IMG/VR virus record: IMGVR_UViG_3300043219_000162
Span: 1-46,684 of that record
DNA length: 46,684 bases
Strand: one strand, 5' to 3'
From: a virus
How positions within the stretch are numbered: the first letter of the stretch is position 1; each line of letters begins with the position of its first letter. This document shows, piece by piece, positions 22,401-29,076 of this stretch. Below the pieces are notes generated by a model. That model ran no database searches, was not told where the DNA came from, and saw only the letters and a program-made list of their open reading frames with translations. Both the position numbers and the translations under genes were made by a program.

Positions 22401-22773
22401 CTCCTGTTCTTGTGGGCTTGCGAAACTCCCCATGCTTGTCCCGAAGTTGATCCCATCCCGCCTTGATTCTCTTCATTGTTGTTGTGAGGGGCTCCCATAC
22501 CACGGACTGCGCCGTATTGATGGCATGGACAACAATGGAATTGCAGGCAGTCCCCTGAGTGAACAAGCTGGGAGAATCAATCCCTCCTGATCTGACATCC
22601 AAGAACCTCCTCTCATCCATCCTTGCTTCGATATAGTTATCAGGACCAAGAGGAAAGTATGCAGAGACTCCCGGCTCCATGACGATGAAGGGAAGTCCGC
22701 CGCTTTCATCCTCCCAAATCTGGACTCCGGGGATTGCCTCCCGGATAAACTTTGCTCTTGCTGTTGATGGCAT
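22393..22773 (-). CDS. Unknown small protein
   Basis: 126 residues. 'IPGVQIWEDESGGLPFIVM' and a strand-rich middle, then a basic C-terminal helix 'TTTMKRIKAGWDQLRDK'. ATG 22773 has AGGAGG 4 nt upstream. It overlaps the upstream box of the next class 1 promoter. Function unknown. Confidence 0.7.
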   Translation of the reverse strand: MPSTARAKFIREAIPGVQIWEDESGGLPFIVMEPGVSAYFPLGPDNYIEARMDERRFLDVRSGGIDSPSLFTQGTACNSIVVHAINTAQSVVWEPLTTTMKRIKAGWDQLRDKHGEFRKPTRTGGR

Positions 22774-22841
22774 TTTGCCTCCTATTCAAGAATCCATGCT
22801 AGAACATTGAGGAGGAACCGGGCAACCGGCTCTTCCTCCTC

Positions 22842-23003
22842 TTAGTACCTGCCTCCCGCAACTGCTGAGCCATTCTCATTGATGCGGATGCCAGAGGACC
22901 GTCCGGCGAACTTCTTGCCCAATGCCGGGAGGAAGTAACAACCCAAGAAGAATCCAAGAACTGCCAGTGTTTCGACTGCCTCTATTATGTTTGCCTCAAG
23001 CAT
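22842..23003 (-). CDS. 53-residue membrane protein
   Basis: Starts MLEANIIEAVETLAVLGFF and has one membrane segment at about residues 10-29, then a basic, glycine-rich tail. A class 1 promoter places its -10 box 6 nt before the ATG, so it is leaderless. Function unknown; a superinfection-exclusion or host-membrane role is possible for an early membrane peptide. Confidence 0.7.
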   Translation of the reverse strand: MLEANIIEAVETLAVLGFFLGCYFLPALGKKFAGRSSGIRINENGSAVAGGRY

Positions 23004-23069
23004 GATTCAAGTATGCAGGAGGAGGAGGAACTTTGTCAACCCCTAGAGGCAATTATTTTCCGGATATTT
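23004..23069 (-). promoter_or_regulatory. Class 1 promoter, leaderless type, TCC spacer
   Basis: TTGACA (23034-23039), 18-nt spacer with TCCTCCTCCTCC, CATACT (23010-23015), 6 nt to ATG. A TATCCGGAAAATAATT box lies upstream (23051-23066). Confidence 0.7.
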
Positions 23070-23093
23070 TTACCTAGTGTTTTCTAGGGCATT

Positions 23094-23220
23094 TCTTGGA
23101 TGTGGTTGACATGTTATTGACATGCCATGCAATGAGGTCTGATATGTCCTTTGGAATGATGATACTAGGAGGAGAATCCGCATTGGAAATATGTCAATAG
23201 AATGTCAACCACATCCAAGA
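23094..23220. repeat. Long inverted repeat with 30-bp arms
   Basis: Arms 23094-23123 and 23191-23220 match at 28 of 30 positions around a 67-nt spacer. Each arm holds two TTGACAT units 11 bp apart, one helical turn. It lies in the 240-nt gap between the 23244 gene and the 23003 gene. It could be an operator or origin-like element; the wide spacer argues against a simple terminator. Confidence 0.85.
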
Positions 23221-23243
23221 TGCTCAATAATGGGATGTATGGA

Positions 23244-23849
23244 TCAACTGTTTCGGACTTCCCAGATGATAGTATTCCGCCCTCTCGCCCAACCAAGGTC
23301 ATGAGAATATGCCGTGAGTTCCACAACATGCCCCGGATACATGGTCAAGAGGTCTATCACGTCATCATGAGATGCCGGGGACAAGTACCTCCGGAGGAGG
23401 AAGTATACCGGAGGGCCGCTCAACTCCTCTGCCTTAGCAAGAGCCTGCCTCATGCGGATGAGCTTTCCGAAAGCCTTATCAGGTCTCCTCCACAACCGCC
23501 CATGGATATTACCGTCCATGATGCGGACCTCCCCTTGTAGCCGAGCGTTCATATCGGGAGCACATTCATTGAACCGGAGATCCCGGAGAGGGATTCCCCG
23601 CTTGATGATGGAAGCGACAAGAGCAGGGAGCAAAACAACAGGAGCCTCCTCAACAACTCCCCCTCCAATAGCTCCGGCCTGTCTTACCATGACATGTCCA
23701 GAAAAAGAGAGGGGAACTTCCTCCAGAGTGTTCCAAGTCCGAAGAGAGTTCCCCAATTGCCGGTTGTGCCACAAGGAATAAAACTCCCGCTTGTTCCGGA
23801 TGGTTTCCGGGAGCCAAGGCGGAATATCCGGCCTAAGAAGTTGGCTCAT
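23244..23849 (-). CDS. Unknown protein
   Basis: 201 residues. N-terminus 'MSQLLRPDIPPWLPETIRNK' with 'EFYSLWHNRQLGNSLRTWN', middle with repeated hydrophobic strands, and a 'GPPVYFLLRRYLSPASHDDVI' segment near the end. No family recognised. It overlaps the MazG-like gene by 17 nt and is the last gene of that operon before the long inverted repeat. Confidence 0.72.
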   Translation of the reverse strand: MSQLLRPDIPPWLPETIRNKREFYSLWHNRQLGNSLRTWNTLEEVPLSFSGHVMVRQAGAIGGGVVEEAPVVLLPALVASIIKRGIPLRDLRFNECAPDMNARLQGEVRIMDGNIHGRLWRRPDKAFGKLIRMRQALAKAEELSGPPVYFLLRRYLSPASHDDVIDLLTMYPGHVVELTAYSHDLGWARGRNTIIWEVRNS

Positions 23850-24231
23850 GCTTGTCCGCTCGTTTCAGAGCATCCGCTTCTGAGAACTTTTCCGGATACC
23901 GTTTCTCTAGTTTCCGGATGTTGTCCCCAAGAACTTCCTCCATGGTGCAACCGTGCTCTTGGTTCATCACATCAATGCCAAGACCAAGGTACCAAGAGCA
24001 GTCTCCATATTCCTCCTTGACGTGTTGCCAGTCAATTGGAGTCCCATAGAAGAGATGCCGCTTGAGGATGTCCGCAAGCTCCCCAACCTCCGTTTGCAAC
24101 CCCATCAAGGAATGCATAAGCCGGAGAGTTGATTTGTTGACCAACCGGGCAAGGATGGGTTGGTAGTCCTCCACGTCCGTCCGGACTGCGAGGTCAACGT
24201 AATTCTCTGATGTTACTCCCTCCCGCTTCAC
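23833..24231 (-). CDS. MazG-like nucleotide pyrophosphohydrolase
   Basis: 132 residues. All-alpha MazG superfamily with metal-binding E48-x-x-E51 (TEVGE) and E74-x-x-D77 (EEYGD), then 'NIRKLEKRYPEKFS' typical of the family C-terminus. It would hydrolyse (d)NTPs to monophosphates and PPi; in phages such enzymes adjust nucleotide pools or alarmone levels. The start overlaps the upstream stop as ATGA. Confidence 0.85.
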   Translation of the reverse strand: MKREGVTSENYVDLAVRTDVEDYQPILARLVNKSTLRLMHSLMGLQTEVGELADILKRHLFYGTPIDWQHVKEEYGDCSWYLGLGIDVMNQEHGCTMEEVLGDNIRKLEKRYPEKFSEADALKRADKHEPTS

Positions 24232-24479
24232 TCCTCTCCTTCCCTGTCCAGATTGATAGTTGTGTCCGGGAAGCGGTCAACAATCTCCGGGTTAATCACA
24301 ATTTCAAAGTGGTCCGGCTCAAGGAGGAAGGCTCCATCCTTGGTCCTTCCAATGCCCTTGAACTTGATGGAGAATTGAAAATCATACTTCTCCCTCCATC
24401 GTTCAATGAGAGCATCCAAGATCCCCCAAAAATACTGCTTGGGAGAGAGCTTCTTGAAAAATCGGTTGAAGATCTTCAT
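24228..24479 (-). CDS. Unknown small protein
   Basis: 83 residues. Basic N-terminus 'MKIFNRFFKKLSPKQYFWG', then strands 'FQFSIKFKGIGRTKDGAF'. ATGA overlaps on both sides couple it to the methyltransferase fusion and the MazG-like gene. Function unknown. Confidence 0.68.
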   Translation of the reverse strand: MKIFNRFFKKLSPKQYFWGILDALIERWREKYDFQFSIKFKGIGRTKDGAFLLEPDHFEIVINPEIVDRFPDTTINLDREGEE

Positions 24480-25438
24480 GCCGTGATTTCCTCCTCCTTA
24501 GCCATCAGAGCCTCAGTAGATCCGTCAACGATTGCTTGGGCAATCGTGTCCTCTGGATTCGCAACCGGAGTAAAAGCAGTATCCCCGATCTTGTACACAA
24601 AGATAGTCCGCTTGCGGTTGTCATGCTCGATAACTTCAACCGTCGCGGGCTTCCATCCTTCCATGGAGAAATCCAGAGAGACAACCCGGCTTCCCGGCTT
24701 GAGCTTCTGCTCAAAGATGGGCCTGAGGATTGCGTTGCTCTCCTGCAAGAGATACACAAACACAACGTCTATACCCGGCAGGAGATCAAAAGTTTCATTG
24801 GAGAGGATGTCCTGTTGGAGGATATCCGCCTTGGCCCGGTACTTGGAGGTCTTGATGAGATCCCTTGCCATCCCAACCCGGCTGTCATGCTTCTCAACCC
24901 CGATTGCCTTAGCGCAGATTTTCGCTGCCTTGTGGACTGTCCGGCCATCCCCGCAACCCAGATCTAGGAAGGACTCGCCAACCGCCAACTCAGCAAGCTC
25001 AAGGGCTTTGTCAATCAGTTCCGGAGGGGTTGGGACATACGGAGCCAACGCGCCCTTGTCAAGGTCTGCATTGGTCATGAGCCGGAGCATGATAGAAAGA
25101 GCTTCCCGGAATTGGTGGATGTAGAGGTACGCTCCAACCTGCTCAACCGTGAGGGCAGGATCTTCATGAACAAGACAAGCCCAAAAGAACAGCCTCATAT
25201 CGTGGACGGACTGCCCTTGGAATTCCCCCTTCATCGGGTTCTTCCCGGTTTTCTTTTTGATGAGGGTCATCGCGTTGAAATCCCAAATCAGGGTACGCGG
25301 TTTATCCAACTGAACCTCAACAATCCGTTGTTCCTCCGGCTTGTCCTTGGACCCCATCTTTGGGATTGGAACCATGGGCATGGCCCGCTCATCAATTTCA
25401 ATCTCAGGAGTTTCCTCCGGTACTGTCTTCTCACTCAT
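24476..25438 (-). CDS. Tail-chaperone-like domain fused to class I methyltransferase
   Basis: 320 residues, ATG 25438 behind ATAGGAGAC. Residues about 35-120 look like a tail assembly chaperone domain: 'WDFNAMTLIKKKTGKNPMKG', 'DMRLFFWACLVHEDPALTVEQVGAYL'. Residues about 130-290 are a class I SAM methyltransferase: 'FLDLGCGDGRTV' (SAM loop), 'AIGVEKH', 'IDVVFVYLLQESNAILRP' and 'LKPGSRVVSLDFSMEGWKP', as in the DOT1-like/CFA-like bacterial methyltransferases. The reading frame is continuous. The target is unknown. It is far from the real tail chaperone pair at 237-1072, yet its N-terminal domain resembles that protein. Confidence 0.82.
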   Translation of the reverse strand: MSEKTVPEETPEIEIDERAMPMVPIPKMGSKDKPEEQRIVEVQLDKPRTLIWDFNAMTLIKKKTGKNPMKGEFQGQSVHDMRLFFWACLVHEDPALTVEQVGAYLYIHQFREALSIMLRLMTNADLDKGALAPYVPTPPELIDKALELAELAVGESFLDLGCGDGRTVHKAAKICAKAIGVEKHDSRVGMARDLIKTSKYRAKADILQQDILSNETFDLLPGIDVVFVYLLQESNAILRPIFEQKLKPGSRVVSLDFSMEGWKPATVEVIEHDNRKRTIFVYKIGDTAFTPVANPEDTIAQAIVDGSTEALMAKEEEITA

Positions 25439-25446
25439 TGAGTCTC

Positions 25447-25632
25447 CTATCCTTTCTTGAACCAACTCGGGTTGGCTCTTCTCTTCTCTTGCAAGGATCT
25501 GACAGCAAGACCGCAAAGCCAATTCAACTTCCTCAAGAAAAGTTCCGTCCGGGCATCCTTGTCTTTCAGAGCAAGCCGCTTGAGAATCTTGGTCTCTATC
25601 CTGTCAAATTGTGGGTTGTGTTTTATATGCAT
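25447..25632 (-). CDS. Small basic protein
   Basis: 61 residues, helical and basic ('RIETKILKRLALKDKDARTE'). Its ATG lies 14 nt after the stem of a terminator, with no ribosome site; TTTTCATTTGAGACATG resembles the class 2 start region at 31595. Probably the first gene of the operon leading to the methyltransferase fusion. Function unknown. Confidence 0.6.
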   Translation of the reverse strand: MHIKHNPQFDRIETKILKRLALKDKDARTELFLRKLNWLCGLAVRSLQEKRRANPSWFKKG

Positions 25633-25640
25633 GTCTCAAA

Positions 25641-25666
25641 TGAAAAGGGGAGCCGGATGGCTCCCC
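25641..25666 (-). terminator. Rho-independent terminator
   Basis: GGGGAGCC pairs with GGCTCCCC (25647-25654 with 25659-25666, 4-nt loop), followed by TTTTCATTT on the minus strand. It ends the transcript of the 25795 gene. Confidence 0.85.
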
Positions 25667-25794
25667 CAATCAGTTGGAATGGACTATCCATCCCCCAAAG
25701 GTCTCCCGATCTTAACAGAGGCTCTCAGAGCCTTGCAAGTGGAGGGAGGATGGAAACCATTACTGAAGCCAGAGGAAGCCGCTCAGAGGGGCTC

Positions 25795-26055
25795 TCAGTC
25801 CCCGGAATCCCGATTCTCCCAACCTTTCTCCGTCTCCGCTGCAAGGTACTCAAGGATAGCAGAGAGCTTTGCAGAATCTTGACACAGGAACTTGATTGCA
25901 ATGACAGGCTCTTTGTTCTCCCCCTGCCCGATGTCAAACCCGGCAAATCCATCAAGGACAAAACCCTTGCCGTTGACAACGGCGCAATTGGGAGGAAGTC
26001 CCTCAAGGAGTTCCTCATCCGCCTTCTTGTTCTTCTTTGCTTTCATTGCTCCCAT
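25795..26055 (-). CDS. Unknown small protein
   Basis: 86 residues from ATG 26055, 4 nt after the upstream stop. Basic start 'MGAMKAKKNKKADEE', then strands 'GKGFVLDGFAGFDIG' and a C-terminal helix 'SAKLSAILEYLAAE'. Function unknown. Last gene before the terminator at 25641. Confidence 0.68.
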   Translation of the reverse strand: MGAMKAKKNKKADEELLEGLPPNCAVVNGKGFVLDGFAGFDIGQGENKEPVIAIKFLCQDSAKLSAILEYLAAETEKGWENRDSGD

Positions 26056-26059
26056 AAGT

Positions 26060-26842
26060 CTATGCCTCAGTGTGAATGTACAAAGCTCCCTTGGGGAGGA
26101 GTCTGTTGTCTCCATCTCCAATCTTGAGAGTCTCATTGTCTCTCAGTTCCCGGCAGGGGCAAGGGAGTTCCGGGTAATCCTCTCCCGTTGGTTCAACGGG
26201 GACATCAGAATACCAACAAATCTTGAGCCCCTCCGGACGGTTCTCAACGTTCCACTCTCCGGGAGATCCCCGGCCATGAGTCTTCTGAATTTCCAGCAAC
26301 CGCCCAACGTTGAAAGTTGCGAGTTTGCCAAAACGGGGTCTGACAAGGAACAGCCTCCGGGTCTCCGTGTTGGGATAGAAGACACTATGAGGAGGATCAT
26401 GCTTTTCCTCCTCAACCATGAATTGCTTGTTGAGACCAACCGCCTCCTCAAGTTCTACTTTAATTCGGTTGGCGTTGTCCCGAGTGCTGAGCCGCCATGA
26501 ATCAACGTCTGAAATCCTCTCCCCATCTTCGCCAACGTAGCAAGCCGCTGTTGGGAATGGTTGCCACTTGGGGTAAGAGTACAAACCGGGAAGGTTGACA
26601 TTTGCGGCAAGCTCATTGGTGATGAGCAACTCTGCCATTTTGGGTTGACCGTCAAGCCCTATGGTGGGGTATCGAATCTTGTATGCTGCCTGAGGTCTTG
26701 TAAGATCGGCATGAGGATCATACCAACGTTTGACCCACTTCCACTCCAGTCTGAAGTTGCTGAGCAATCCCGGATTGGCTTTCAAAAGACTCTGCCGGTT
26801 GTGCATCGGGAAAAGTCTGAGATGCGTTGTCATGTCTCGCAA
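26060..26842 (-). CDS. Unknown protein, paralogue of 38752-39690
   Basis: 260 residues, TTG start (26842) with an ideal AGGAGG 7 nt upstream. It aligns with the 312-residue protein at 38752-39690: '(L/V)ITN...A..V..PGLY.YP', 'RR(L/I)' then 'NVGR(L/M)', 'G.PG.(W/F)', and 'P.(P/E)..CR(E/D)L'. Two copies 12 kb apart with moderate divergence suggest an old duplication. Function unknown. A class 2 element at 26860-26869 precedes it. Confidence 0.75.
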   Translation of the reverse strand: MRDMTTHLRLFPMHNRQSLLKANPGLLSNFRLEWKWVKRWYDPHADLTRPQAAYKIRYPTIGLDGQPKMAELLITNELAANVNLPGLYSYPKWQPFPTAACYVGEDGERISDVDSWRLSTRDNANRIKVELEEAVGLNKQFMVEEEKHDPPHSVFYPNTETRRLFLVRPRFGKLATFNVGRLLEIQKTHGRGSPGEWNVENRPEGLKICWYSDVPVEPTGEDYPELPCPCRELRDNETLKIGDGDNRLLPKGALYIHTEA

Positions 26843-26859
26843 GATGTTGCCTCCTGTTC

Positions 26860-26869
26860 AATTATACGG
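26860..26869 (-). promoter_or_regulatory. Class 2 promoter-like element CCGTATAATT
   Basis: TCCGTATAATTGAACAGGAGG spans the TAA stop of the endolysin gene and leads into the ribosome site of the 26842 gene. It contains a perfect TATAAT. Confidence 0.5.
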
Positions 26870-27329
26870 AGCTTTCTGCTCCCGGATAGACAATGGTTCC
26901 AAATGAGGAGAGGAGGGAGGAAAGATCAGCAGTGTACAACAAAGCATCATTGGCAGCATAAGTCCACTTGCAAGGTTCCTCCTCCCGAACATCTACATGG
27001 ACAGTTCCTCTTGCCCAATTGCAACCAAGCCCCTTGAACTCCGGGAACTGCTCCTCAATCAGCAAAGCAACTGTAACCGGCTTCGCATCAACAACCACGA
27101 TATCCGCCGCTTCCCCCTTGAAATGTTTTGAGTTGGGTCTCTTTTTGGTCAAGTCATGGGAAGGACAGCGGACTCCGGAGATGATGTGAATAGGCACCCG
27201 GTAATGCTCCCGGAGCCGTTGCAGTCCGTTGTATAGTTCCGGAGAGAGTTGGATGTACTGCTGAGAGCAGAACCGGGAACCGCAACGGCAGGCAAACTCC
27301 CAGAGAGAAAAGTTCTTTGTCAGTTTCAT
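26862..27329 (-). CDS. Endolysin, M15 D-Ala-D-Ala carboxypeptidase-like
   Basis: 155 residues. M15_3 zinc peptidase: 'LWEFACRCGSRFC' near the N-terminus, 'IISGVRCPSHD', zinc ligands H69 and D76 in 'SKHFKGEAADI' and H111 in 'TVHVDV'. It would cut the peptide stem or cross-links of peptidoglycan for host lysis. No signal peptide, so release needs a holin; holin candidates are at 33784-33957 and 14604-14867, none adjacent. The start overlaps the upstream stop as TAATG. Confidence 0.9.
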   Translation of the reverse strand: MKLTKNFSLWEFACRCGSRFCSQQYIQLSPELYNGLQRLREHYRVPIHIISGVRCPSHDLTKKRPNSKHFKGEAADIVVVDAKPVTVALLIEEQFPEFKGLGCNWARGTVHVDVREEEPCKWTYAANDALLYTADLSSLLSSFGTIVYPGAESSV

Positions 27330-27526
27330 TATTCCTCCTCCAACTCAATCAACTTCCGGACCAAGAAATCCATTGCAATGAGAGGAACATCCTCCGGCTC
27401 ATCACAAACCAAATCCAAACCGGAATCATACTCAAGCCACTCCATGAACTCTTGCTTGCCCATCCCTGCTTTCCGGGCAAGGACCATCAAATACCCCGCT
27501 TGCTTGCCGTTCACTGTTGCGCTCAT
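27329..27526 (-). CDS. Small protein upstream of endolysin
   Basis: 65 residues from ATG 27526, which lies 7 nt after a class 2 element and has no ribosome site; a longer frame upstream would overlap the previous gene. Helical, 'GYLMVLARKAGMGKQEFMEW' and an acidic end. Stop overlaps the endolysin start as TAATG. Function unknown. Confidence 0.65.
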   Translation of the reverse strand: MSATVNGKQAGYLMVLARKAGMGKQEFMEWLEYDSGLDLVCDEPEDVPLIAMDFLVRKLIELEEE

Positions 27527-27532
27527 ATACCT

Positions 27533-27542
27533 GATGATACGG
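27533..27542 (-). promoter_or_regulatory. Class 2 promoter-like element CCGTATCATC
   Basis: CCCGTATCATCAGGTATATG: the -10-like TATCAT ends 7 nt before the 27526 ATG. It would drive a leaderless transcript that includes the endolysin. Confidence 0.5.
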
Positions 27543-27554
27543 GAGGAGGTTGGG

Positions 27555-28094
27555 TTAGACTTCCTTGGGAAGATTCCTCCCTGCCCACTCTTGATCCTTT
27601 TTCCGGATAAAGTTTGGATGGTATCCCCGCCGATGCAGAACCCGAGCAACCCGGAATGGATTTGTTTTGGTCCTGAATATCCGGTAGTAGAGGAATTCTC
27701 CGACATGAGGAAAAGCCCCGGCCAAGCCCCGCTCCGGATTGAAAAAATCAAAGTCGATCTCAACAGCTTCAGGACTCCCGAATGCATCTGTATGAATTAC
27801 TATCTGAGCAGAAACATAGAGGAAGGTCTGCCGCCAACCATGGTGTCCGGAGGGGAAATCATCCGTTGGGTCAAGGTCATGATTAGAGACAGCATCCCAA
27901 CGGGCCAACTCCCCAAGCTCCTCAAGAACCTTGCATTGGGATTCAAACAGAATGGAGTGAGGGAAGAATATCCGGTCTGACTTCTTGATGATGCCGGATG
28001 GAGGCAGAGGCAGATGGAGCTTACTGCAAAGGGCAATGCAGTTGTACCAACACTGGATCACTCTTGGGTCTGCCTGCTTTGATTTTAGTATCAC
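27555..28094 (-). CDS. Unknown protein with GTG start inside a hairpin
   Basis: 179 residues. The GTG at 28094 has GGGAGGA at a workable distance. No family recognised; 'VLEELGELARWDAVSNHDLDP' and 'VEIDFDFFNPERG' suggest a mixed alpha/beta soluble protein. Start codon and ribosome site lie in a perfect 8-bp hairpin (28092-28115). Confidence 0.65.
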   Translation of the reverse strand: MILKSKQADPRVIQCWYNCIALCSKLHLPLPPSGIIKKSDRIFFPHSILFESQCKVLEELGELARWDAVSNHDLDPTDDFPSGHHGWRQTFLYVSAQIVIHTDAFGSPEAVEIDFDFFNPERGLAGAFPHVGEFLYYRIFRTKTNPFRVARVLHRRGYHPNFIRKKDQEWAGRNLPKEV

Positions 28095-28115
28095 TAGGGG
28101 TCTTCCTCCCTAGTG
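28092..28115 (-). promoter_or_regulatory. Hairpin hiding start codon and ribosome site
   Basis: CACTAGGG pairs with CCCTAGTG (28092-28099 with 28108-28115); the loop holds AGGA and the 3-prime arm holds the GTG start of the next gene. This is the layout of a translational operator. Confidence 0.45.
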
Positions 28116-28195
28116 TGATGATCGGGACAAGTGAGGCTGAGCAGGAGACAGGCAGACCTGTTGCTCTTAGCCCTTCTAGTTCCTTGCTGGGAGAA

Positions 28196-28402
28196 TCAGG
28201 AGGAAGAAAAACTTGAATGAGAATTTTTCCCCGCTCCGTCTGCCAATAGAGAAGCATGGCGCAAAGAGCATCTAAGGACTTTGAGATCACCGCTGATCTC
28301 TTTCATACGGAGTACAACCGTCTCCATGTTCAATGCCTCAAACTGCCTGAGTGGGCATTGCTCCGGGTTCTCTCCGTTTTCGCATTGATTAGGTCCAGCC
28401 AT
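28196..28402 (-). CDS. Possible small protein
   Basis: 68 residues starting MAGPNQCENGENPEQC, with a helix 'METVVLRMKEISGDLKVLRC' and a Ser-rich end. There is no good ribosome site. It has no recognised family. The gaps on both sides (28116-28195 and 28403-28550) hold no gene that I can support. Confidence 0.45.
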   Translation of the reverse strand: MAGPNQCENGENPEQCPLRQFEALNMETVVLRMKEISGDLKVLRCSLRHASLLADGAGKNSHSSFSSS

Positions 28403-28550
28403 AAGGACCACTTGGAATACTGCCTTGTCTCATCTACTTGCCAAGACTACTCCTATTCCCATAGGACATCAACACATTGCTCAAGATGTCTCTTTTGTAA
28501 TCATCGGAGCAAAGCAGCCAACCCCAACGGATACTGCCGCTTGCAAGGAC

Positions 28551-29057
28551 TCAGGACCGCAATACAGGGGCTCTGGAGAGCTTCTCCTTGAGAGCCGCCT
28601 TTTTAATCAGGTATCCGTTGTATCCGGCACAGAAGCCAATGTACCTTGGGTCTTCAACAATTTCCATGAAGGGCTTATCCTGCCACTCTCGGAGGATCAT
28701 TTGGATCTCTGCTGATTCCTCGGCAACCTGCATCTCCATTGCCTCCAAGAAGGATTGGAAGGAGCACCAACCAACCGTCTCTGTATGCCGAGTACATTTC
28801 TCACTAACACAGAAGAGGTCATGAGATGCACAGTCTTTGCCCATCTGCAACCAACGAGTAAGCACCATGGACAGATACTCAACCTTCTTGATATCCGGGT
28901 TGAGGAAATCCAAAAGGGTTCTATGCCTCACTTCCTGTTGCTGAGTCTTCTCCCGCTCAAGCATCGAGAAGATTCCATCCATAGGAGGAATTTGAGGAGA
29001 AGTCCTTGCCTGCTCCTCCCCATCAGAGAACTCTAAATCATCACTGTCATGGTTCAT
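28551..29057 (-). CDS. Unknown protein
   Basis: 168 residues from ATG 29057, 7 nt after a class 2 element and without a ribosome site. Acidic N-terminus 'MNHDSDDLEFSDGEEQ', then helices and several Cys/His ('CASHDLFCVSEKCTRHTETVGWC') that may bind metal. No family recognised. Confidence 0.68.
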   Translation of the reverse strand: MNHDSDDLEFSDGEEQARTSPQIPPMDGIFSMLEREKTQQQEVRHRTLLDFLNPDIKKVEYLSMVLTRWLQMGKDCASHDLFCVSEKCTRHTETVGWCSFQSFLEAMEMQVAEESAEIQMILREWQDKPFMEIVEDPRYIGFCAGYNGYLIKKAALKEKLSRAPVLRS

Positions 29058-29063
29058 GCCTAA

Positions 29064-29073
29064 GATGATACGG
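29064..29073 (-). promoter_or_regulatory. Class 2 promoter-like element CCGTATCATC
   Basis: CCCGTATCATCTTAGGCATG: TATCAT ends 7 nt before the ATG of the 29057 gene. Confidence 0.5.
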
Positions 29074-29076
29074 GAA

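Noticed and set aside
23117-23145. Plus-strand promoter TTGACA-N17-TGATAT
   Set aside because: No plus-strand gene follows and the -35 lies in the inverted repeat; kept only as a note under that finding.
28021-28290. An 89-codon minus-strand frame with GTG start
   Set aside because: It overlaps the 28196-28402 frame and crosses the hairpin and start of the 27555-28094 gene; no ribosome site.
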